From Dyella_B sp035277725 (lineage in GTDB: Bacteria; Pseudomonadota; Gammaproteobacteria; Xanthomonadales; Rhodanobacteraceae): 64,000 bases of DNA. The notes beneath the pieces were generated by a model. The model was given only the letters and a program-made list of their open reading frames with translations. It was not told the origin of the DNA and made no database searches. Location: assembly GCF_035277725.1 (NCBI RefSeq), contig NZ_DATEJY010000030.1:51701-115700 (forward strand), in the 5' to 3' direction. Shown piece by piece: positions 58,711 to 64,000 of the stretch. The position numbers were made by a program, and so were the translations under genes. The stretch's first letter is position 1; each line of letters opens with the position of its first letter.

Positions 58711-59208
58711 ATGCGTAAGTCGATCACCCTCTCGCTCATTCTCTCGGCCGTAATCGGCGTGTCTTCGCTGGCCTTCGCCCAGGGCGGCCCTGGCTTCGGC
58801 CCCGGCCCGCACGGTCATCACGGCGGCGCTGAAATGGCCTTCCGCGGCCTGAACCTCACGGATGCCCAGAAGGCGCAGATCAAGACCCTCATGCAGCAGA
58901 GTTTTGCCTCGCTGAAATCGCAGGGCCAGGCTGTGCGCCAGCAGCGTGAAGCGTTCGAACAACTGTCGCCGAATGCGTCCAACTACCAGTCCGCCGCGGC
59001 CAGCCTGGCCCAGGCTGAAGCCAACTTCACCAGCGCTCGCATCACTGCCCGTGCCGCCGTCACCGCACAGATCTACAACACCGTGTTGACCAGTGCGCAG
59101 CAGAGCCAATACGCCAGCAACAAGGCGGCGTTCCAGGCGCGCAAGGCACAGTGGCAGCAGTTCAAAGCCCAGCATCCGCTGCCGTCGAGCGCCAGCTCGG
59201 CCCAGTAA
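58711..59208 (+). CDS. Periplasmic Spy/CpxP-like protein
   Basis: A 165-residue exported protein. MRKSITLSLILSAVIGVSS is the signal peptide with cleavage after AFA. A Gly/His-rich segment (GGPGFGPGPHGHHGG) follows; then helices with GLNLTDAQKAQIKTLMQQSF, the LTxxQ motif of the Spy/CpxP family, and a second heptad-like helix ending VLTSAQQSQYASNKAAF with the LTxxQ-like echo. Such proteins bind unfolded periplasmic proteins and down-tune the Cpx sensor. Divergent from the CpxR-like gene with a CpxR box between. A terminator follows at 59278. Confidence 0.88.
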   Translation: MRKSITLSLILSAVIGVSSLAFAQGGPGFGPGPHGHHGGAEMAFRGLNLTDAQKAQIKTLMQQSFASLKSQGQAVRQQREAFEQLSPNASNYQSAAASLAQAEANFTSARITARAAVTAQIYNTVLTSAQQSQYASNKAAFQARKAQWQQFKAQHPLPSSASSAQ

Positions 59209-59277
59209 GACGCGACAAAGCATAAAAAGAACTTCGGTTAGCGATTCTTAGCGGACGTTCTAACCGACCACCTGAGC

Positions 59278-59308
59278 GATCGCCGCTGCACCGGCGATCG
59301 TTTTTTTT
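59278..59308 (+). terminator. Intrinsic terminator after the Spy-like gene
   Basis: GATCGCCG, loop CTGCAC, CGGCGATC, then a run of T (GTTTTTTTT). It ends the rightward transcript. Confidence 0.9.
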
Positions 59309-59414
59309 ATGGCCGCGGCATCACCCTCGTATGTCGCGGCGACGGGTTGCGCTGTCACGCAGTTGTCTTGCACAGCCCGTAGCTTTCCCGGTGCTGACCA
59401 CCGAGGGCAAGCTC

Positions 59415-60998
59415 ATGCAGACGGAAGCAACCGCAGTCAGTTCTGCCACCGCCGCCCAGGGTTCCGGACGGATATTCGGCATCCTGTTTGGCCTGATCCT
59501 GCTGGCGGGCGCCGCGTACGCCGGCTTGCACCTCGTCGACGATCTTTCCATCGTGCGCTCGCATTCGCTCACGCCCTTCATTTTGTTGGGCGTGGCCCTT
59601 CTGATCGCGCTGGGCTTTGAATTCGTGAACGGTTTTCACGATACGGCCAATGCGGTGGCGACGGTGATCTATACGCATTCGATGCCGGCCAACCTGGCGG
59701 TGATCTGGTCGGGCATCTTCAACTTTCTCGGCGTGCTGACGTCCTCGGGCGCGGTGGCTTTTACGGTGGTGTCGCTGCTGCCGGTGGAACTGATTCTGCA
59801 GGTCGGCAGCGGAGCCGGTTTCGCGATGGTGTTCGCTCTGCTGTTCGCGGCGATTCTGTGGAATCTCGGCACCTGGTATTTCGGCTTGCCGAATTCGTCC
59901 TCGCACACCCTGATCGGCTCGATCATCGGCGTGGGTCTTGCCAACCAGCTTACAGCGGTAAAAAGCGGTACCAGCGGCGTGGATTGGAATTCCGCCGTGG
60001 GCGTGCTGCGCGGCCTGGTCTTCTCGCCGATCGCCGGCTTTATTCTCGCCGGCCTGCTGATGCTGCTGTTGAAGGCGTTGATCAAGATTCCCGCGCTGTA
60101 TCGCGCGCCGGAAGGCAACAAGCCGCCGCCGTGGCCGATCCGTTTGCTACTGGTGCTCACTTGCACCGGCGTGAGTTTCAGCCATGGTTCCAACGATGGC
60201 CAGAAAGGCATGGGGCTGATCATGCTGATCCTGATCGGCACAGTGCCTACCGCGTATGCCTTGAACGGCGCGGTATCCGGCGGTCAGGTGCAGACCTTTC
60301 ATCAAGTAACGGTACAAACCCAGCAGGTGCTGGACACCATCGACCATGGCGTTCATGCGACCGGCAATCCGCGCGATCTCGTCACCGCCTCCCTGCAACA
60401 ACACACGCTTTTGCCCGGCATGATTCCCGCGCTCTCGGCACTGCTGGGCAACATCGACCAGCAAGTAGGCAACCGCCCGTCGCTGCGCTCGGTACCGCAG
60501 GAGCAGATGGGCAACGTGCGCAATGACATCTACCTGGCCAATGCGGCGATTCCGCTGGTGCTGGCACAACCGGACCTGAGCGGCGACCAGAGCAAGACAC
60601 TCACCACCTGGCGTGGCCTTGCCGCCAAGGCCACGCAATTCATTCCGGCCTGGGTGAAGGTCGCGGTTGCGCTGGCGCTGGGCCTCGGCACGATGGTCGG
60701 GTGGAAGCGCATCGTGGTGACGGTCGGCGAGCGCATCGGCAAGGAACATCTCACCTATGCGCAAGGCGCGTCCGCCGAACTGATCGCGATGGGTTTGATC
60801 CAAGCCGCCGACATGTACCACTTGCCGGTCAGCACCACCCACGTATTGACCTCAGGCGTAGCCGGCACGATGGCTGCGAACGGCTCCGGCCTGCAATGGG
60901 CCACGGTGCGCAATCTGCTGATGGCGTGGGTGCTGACGCTGCCTGCATCGATCCTGTTAGCGGGCGTGCTCTTCATTGCGTTCAAGCATTTGTTCTGA
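59415..60998 (+). CDS. pitA: Low-affinity inorganic phosphate transporter (PiT family)
   Basis: A 527-residue inner-membrane metal-phosphate symporter with two PD001131 repeats: LGFEFVNGFHDTANAVATVI near the N-terminus and, in the second half, VSFSHGSNDGQKGMGLIMLI; PVSTTHVLTSGVAGTMAANG is the matching later motif. A long polar loop (about residues 290-410) separates the halves, as in PitA. The ATG at 59415 is preferred; an upstream frame to 59331 lacks homology. A weak terminator follows at 61064. Confidence 0.93.
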   Translation: MQTEATAVSSATAAQGSGRIFGILFGLILLAGAAYAGLHLVDDLSIVRSHSLTPFILLGVALLIALGFEFVNGFHDTANAVATVIYTHSMPANLAVIWSGIFNFLGVLTSSGAVAFTVVSLLPVELILQVGSGAGFAMVFALLFAAILWNLGTWYFGLPNSSSHTLIGSIIGVGLANQLTAVKSGTSGVDWNSAVGVLRGLVFSPIAGFILAGLLMLLLKALIKIPALYRAPEGNKPPPWPIRLLLVLTCTGVSFSHGSNDGQKGMGLIMLILIGTVPTAYALNGAVSGGQVQTFHQVTVQTQQVLDTIDHGVHATGNPRDLVTASLQQHTLLPGMIPALSALLGNIDQQVGNRPSLRSVPQEQMGNVRNDIYLANAAIPLVLAQPDLSGDQSKTLTTWRGLAAKATQFIPAWVKVAVALALGLGTMVGWKRIVVTVGERIGKEHLTYAQGASAELIAMGLIQAADMYHLPVSTTHVLTSGVAGTMAANGSGLQWATVRNLLMAWVLTLPASILLAGVLFIAFKHLF

Positions 60999-61063
60999 GC
61001 GCAACGCACCGCGCACAACGCGCCGCAAACACGGCTTTGGCGATGCACGCACATCGCTGAACC

Positions 61064-61086
61064 AACGCAACATTTCGTTGCGTTTT
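61064..61086 (+). terminator. Weak intrinsic terminator after pitA
   Basis: AACGCAAC, loop ATTTC, GTTGCGTTTT: an eight-base stem with a short T-run. Confidence 0.6.
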
Positions 61087-61202
61087 GCCACGCCGTGTTC
61101 ACGCACCGCCTGCTGCCATGTGCAGGCGGATCGATAGCGATGCGCCTGCTTGCTCCCTTCAATCCTATCTGCAGGCAGTCCATAGCTCTAAGGAGATTGC
61201 CA

Positions 61203-61685
61203 ATGCGTAACCAGTCCCATCTGTGCACATCCCTACTCGCCACTGCAGTGATGATGGCTTTTGCCGCCGTGCCATGCTCTGTGATGGCACAACAGAGCAC
61301 GTCGCCGTCATCCACGCAGCAAGAGCAATCGTCTTCCTCGATGCAGCAACCCTCGAGCATGCAACAGTCGACCCCCAGCAACGATGAGTCGACGTCGGGT
61401 CGCAGCAATGAAACGGTGCCCGGCAAGGTCGACGACGGTTGGATTACCACCAAGGTGAAATCCAAGTTCGCGACCGCCAAAGGCGTAAGGGCCAAAGATA
61501 TTTCGGTAAGCACGACCGACGGCAAAGTCACCCTTACCGGTACGGCCACGACCAAGGCGGAAAAGACGCGCGCCATCCACATCGCCAAGGAAGTGAAGGG
61601 CGTGAAGAGTGTCGATGCCTCTGGCCTGACGGTGGACAGCTCGGGCTCTACACCGTCGTCGAGCGGTTCTTCCAGCGGCAAGTAA
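61203..61685 (+). CDS. Periplasmic BON-domain protein
   Basis: A 160-residue protein. The signal peptide ends in SVMA. A low-complexity Ser/Gln linker (about residues 30-65, SSSSMQQPSSMQQS) leads to one BON domain (about 75-150: DGWITTKVKSKFATAKGVRA, TTDGKVTLTGTATTKAEKTR) and a Ser/Gly-rich tail. BON domains bind phospholipid-like envelopes. The start at 61203 follows AAGGAG by seven bases; the frame upstream to 61095 lacks similarity. Converges with trpS. Confidence 0.87.
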   Translation: MRNQSHLCTSLLATAVMMAFAAVPCSVMAQQSTSPSSTQQEQSSSSMQQPSSMQQSTPSNDESTSGRSNETVPGKVDDGWITTKVKSKFATAKGVRAKDISVSTTDGKVTLTGTATTKAEKTRAIHIAKEVKGVKSVDASGLTVDSSGSTPSSSGSSSGK

Positions 61686-61707
61686 TCGCTCGGATTGCAC
61701 GCACAGA

Positions 61708-61734
61708 CCCCTCCCCTGCGACAGCAAGGGAGGG
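61708..61734. terminator. Hairpin between converging BON gene and trpS
   Basis: CCCTCCC and GGGAGGG pair around a 13-base loop, with a mixed T-run rightward (GTGCTTTA). A weak two-way terminator candidate. Confidence 0.55.
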
Positions 61735-61740
61735 AGTGCT

Positions 61741-63114
61741 TTATTCGCCTTTTTCTTGCTCGGCGAGCGAGTCGAGCGCCCCGCGCAAATAGCGCGCGGC
61801 TTCATCGCGTTCGAGTTCGTCGGTGTAATCAGGCGCGGTGGCGACCGGTTCGCCATCCAGCTCCAGCACCAGCGAGCGCGGCAGGCTGTGCACGATTGCC
61901 ATAGCACCGCCTAGCGTTTTCAGGCGCTTCTGTACGGCGCCAGCCTCCTTCGGATCCTTGAAGGATTTGGACAGCAGCAACTCCTCGCCTTCCGACGAAA
62001 ACAGGCGGAAACGGAAGCTGCCGTCACTATCGCGGAAGCTGGCGAAACGCGGTGGCTTGGCGGCTTTCGGCGCCTGCTTTGATTTACCGCCCGCCACACC
62101 GACCGATGACATCGCGCGCAAGCCCACGGCATTGCGCAATTCGGCGATTTTCGGCGCGGCGATCGCACGCGCCTTGCGTGCGCCTTCGTGCAGGATCTCT
62201 TCGATGTTGGCCGGTCGCGCGACCAGTTCTTCGTAGCGCTCGCGCATCGGCGCGATATCGGCCTCAAGACGTTCGTACAACACTTGCTTGGCTTCGCCCC
62301 AGCCGATGCCTTCTTCCAACGCGCGACGGAACGCCTGGCTTTCGGCTTCGCTGGCAAAGGCGCGGAAGATGGTGAATAGCGACGAGCTTTCCGGATCTTT
62401 CGCTTCGCCCGGCAGGCGCGAATCAGTGACGATGCGCATGATGGTTTCGCGCAATTGCTTGGCGCCGCCGGCAAACAACGGAATGGTGTTGTCGTAGCTT
62501 TTGGACATCTTGCGACCGTCCAAGCCGGGCAACGTGGCGACCTGTTCTTCGATGACCACCTCGGGTAGCACAAAGAAATCGCGGCCATAGATATGGTTGA
62601 AACGCTGCGCGATATCGCGCGCCATTTCGATATGCTGGATCTGATCGCGCCCTACCGGCACCTGTTGCGCATCGAAGGCGAGAATGTCCGCGGCCATCAA
62701 TACCGGATACATGTACAGGCCTGCGGTAATGCCTGCATCCTGGTCTTCATTTGCTTCGGTGTTCTTGTCGACGGCCGCTTTGTAAGCGTGCGCGCGGTTG
62801 AGCAAACCCTTGGCCGTCACGCAGGTCAGCAACCAGGTGAGTTCCGGGATTTCCGGAATATCCGATTGCAGGTAGAACGTCGCCTTGTTCGGATCCAAAC
62901 CGGCCGCCAGCCAGGTGGCGGCAATTTCCAGGCGCGAGCGTTCGATGCGGGCCGGATCATCGCTTTTGATCAGCGCGTGATAGTCGGCCATGAAAAAGAA
63001 CGCATCGACATCGGCACGGCGGCTGGCGGCAATCGCCGGCCGGATCGCGCCGACGTAGTTGCCCAGGTGCGGCGTACCGGTAGTGGTAATGCCCGTAAGG
63101 ACGCGTGTTTGCAT
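61741..63114 (-). CDS. trpS: Tryptophanyl-tRNA synthetase with C-terminal extension
   Basis: Charges tRNA-Trp; 457 residues, longer than the common 330-340. The class I motifs are present: TGTPHLGNYVGAIRP (HIGH) and GRKMSKSYDNTIPL (KMSKS). Residues 1-335 are the standard enzyme. The extra C-terminal part (about 345-457) includes PRFASFRDSDGSFRFRLFSS and EELLLSKSFKDPKEAGAVQK, matching the YegP-like/DUF1508 pattern, which is of unknown role. The ATG at 63114 is chosen by homology. Convergent with the BON gene. Confidence 0.95.
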   Translation of the reverse strand: MQTRVLTGITTTGTPHLGNYVGAIRPAIAASRRADVDAFFFMADYHALIKSDDPARIERSRLEIAATWLAAGLDPNKATFYLQSDIPEIPELTWLLTCVTAKGLLNRAHAYKAAVDKNTEANEDQDAGITAGLYMYPVLMAADILAFDAQQVPVGRDQIQHIEMARDIAQRFNHIYGRDFFVLPEVVIEEQVATLPGLDGRKMSKSYDNTIPLFAGGAKQLRETIMRIVTDSRLPGEAKDPESSSLFTIFRAFASEAESQAFRRALEEGIGWGEAKQVLYERLEADIAPMRERYEELVARPANIEEILHEGARKARAIAAPKIAELRNAVGLRAMSSVGVAGGKSKQAPKAAKPPRFASFRDSDGSFRFRLFSSEGEELLLSKSFKDPKEAGAVQKRLKTLGGAMAIVHSLPRSLVLELDGEPVATAPDYTDELERDEAARYLRGALDSLAEQEKGE

Positions 63115-63169
63115 GCGGCAATCCAAGGATGGTCAAACACCCGCGCACCTTGCGCAGGGGCGTTGGAGT

Positions 63170-64000
63170 TTAAGGTTTTTCATCCGGCTCGCGCATCAAG
63201 GTGGACTTGCCGAACAGCGATTCGACCAGCTCCACTGCCAGACGCGCCGTGCGGTTGCGCTTGTCGTAGGCGGGATTCAATTCCACGATATCCAGTGAAC
63301 CGAGACGCCCGGTATCGGCAATCATTTCCATGCAGAGCTGTGCTTCGCGATAGGTCGGGCCGCCACGCACGGTAGTGCCCACGCCGGGTGCGATGGACGG
63401 GTCAAGGAAGTCCACGTCGAAACTCACGTGCAGATGGGTGTTCTCGTCCAGGCCATCGAGCGCTTCTTCCATCGTGCGCTTGATACCGACTTCGTCGATA
63501 TGGCGCATGTCGTAGATGTCCATCTTCGCCTGGCGCACCAGCCGCTTCTCGCCTTCATCCACCGAGCGGATGCCGATCTGGCGGAACACGTCGGGCGTCA
63601 CGGCAGGCACCTTGTCGCCGATCTCCACCAGCTCGCGCGGCCCGTTGCCGCACAGGCAAGCCACCGGCATGCCGTGGATGTTGCCGGACGGCGTCACCTG
63701 CGACGTATTGAAATCGGCATGCGCATCCAGCCACAGCACGCGCAGCTTGCGGCCCTGCTCGCGGCAATGCCGCGCGACCGCGCTGATCGAACCAATCGCC
63801 ACGCAATGATCGCCACCGAGCATGATCGGCAGGCGGCCGGTCTGCAGTTCCTGGTGGATGGCGGTGTGCACAGCGAGGTTCCAGGCAATCACTTCCGGCA
63901 GATGGCGATAGCCATTCTCCGGCGGCTGCCAGGGATTCATCGGGCCATGTAGATTGCCGCGATCGATCACCTCGATACCGCGACGGCGCAGCTTCTCCCC
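63170..64000 (-). CDS. rocF: Arginase (N-terminus cut by window edge)
   Basis: Manganese ureohydrolase converting arginine to ornithine and urea. The visible part has the ligand motifs: PIMLGGDHCVAIGSISAVAR, LWLDAHADFNTSQVTPSGNI and VSFDVDFLDPSIAPGVGTTV, all intact. The frame stays open to the right edge: codons before 63970 read GEKLRRRGIEVIDRGN, a family-like N-terminal segment, so the true start lies outside. Its neighbour on the same strand is trpS, 55 bases away. Confidence 0.93.
   Translation of the reverse strand, partial: GEKLRRRGIEVIDRGNLHGPMNPWQPPENGYRHLPEVIAWNLAVHTAIHQELQTGRLPIMLGGDHCVAIGSISAVARHCREQGRKLRVLWLDAHADFNTSQVTPSGNIHGMPVACLCGNGPRELVEIGDKVPAVTPDVFRQIGIRSVDEGEKRLVRQAKMDIYDMRHIDEVGIKRTMEEALDGLDENTHLHVSFDVDFLDPSIAPGVGTTVRGGPTYREAQLCMEMIADTGRLGSLDIVELNPAYDKRNRTARLAVELVESLFGKSTLMREPDEKP

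Overview
The window is GC-rich gammaproteobacterial chromosome. Gene content and order point to Xanthomonadales, most likely Rhodanobacteraceae (Dyella, Rhodanobacter, Frateuria, Luteibacter type). The main reasons are a Clp-type CRP regulator close to speD and coq7, a trpE-trpG-trpD-trpC block beside them, and GTAG-headed REP palindromes of the kind known from Stenotrophomonas and relatives. The genus call is inference. No phage, insertion sequence with a transposase, or CRISPR array was found; the accessory signal lies in intergenic palindromic elements and a few small operons.

Layout. 1-6.4 kb: an outer-membrane TonB-dependent receptor (cut by the left edge), a secreted GH78 alpha-L-rhamnosidase and a TfoX N-terminal-domain protein. 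6.6-7.7 kb: tRNA-Gln(CTG), rpsI, rplM. 7.8-11.6 kb: a GlcF-like Fe-S protein overlapping coq7, then speD and clp. 11.7-18.6 kb: a MarR-GNAT fusion, a HAD phosphatase and the trp genes (trpE, an exported chorismate-lyase-like protein, trpG, trpD, trpC). 18.7-22.3 kb: a two-component system resembling the regulators of the proteobacterial dedicated sortase system, without any sortase. 22.4-28.9 kb: a probable small RNA, rpe, djlA with a cytochrome c, the chain purC-SMR-Mpo1-like-membrane protein, and transketolase. 29-38 kb: two outer-membrane barrel proteins, class I aldolase, pyruvate kinase, a zinc nuclease, OsmC, GAPDH, truncated globin and Tpx. 38-45 kb: aromatic amino-acid degradation (fumarylacetoacetase, HmgA, HppD, MarR regulator, peptide transporter, tryptophan dioxygenase). 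45-49 kb: a 2-oxo-acid dehydrogenase E1a-E1b-E2 operon with palindromic elements in both junctions. 49-56 kb: an alpha/beta hydrolase with HxlR regulator, then an operon of Fae-like protein, aldo-keto reductase, aldehyde dehydrogenase and MFS transporter, a VOC protein and a frameshifted lipocalin-like gene. 56-61 kb: a Cpx-like sensor and regulator, divergent Spy/CpxP-like protein with an exact CpxR box between them, Pit phosphate transporter and a BON protein. 61-64 kb: trpS with an extra C-terminal domain and an arginase cut by the right edge.

How it works together. Sugar scavenging (rhamnosidase plus receptor) feeds central carbon genes (tkt, rpe, fba, gap, pyk, E1/E2). Tyrosine and tryptophan are degraded by the 38-45 kb block, probably under the divergent MarR protein. 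Envelope state is read by the Cpx-like system and perhaps by the sortase-type system. The most unusual points are: REP palindromes whose GTAG head supplies the stop codon of three genes; long inverted-repeat elements sitting inside the trp and pdh operons; a Fae-type operon with no other C1 gene in view; and the sortase-less Pds-like two-component system.
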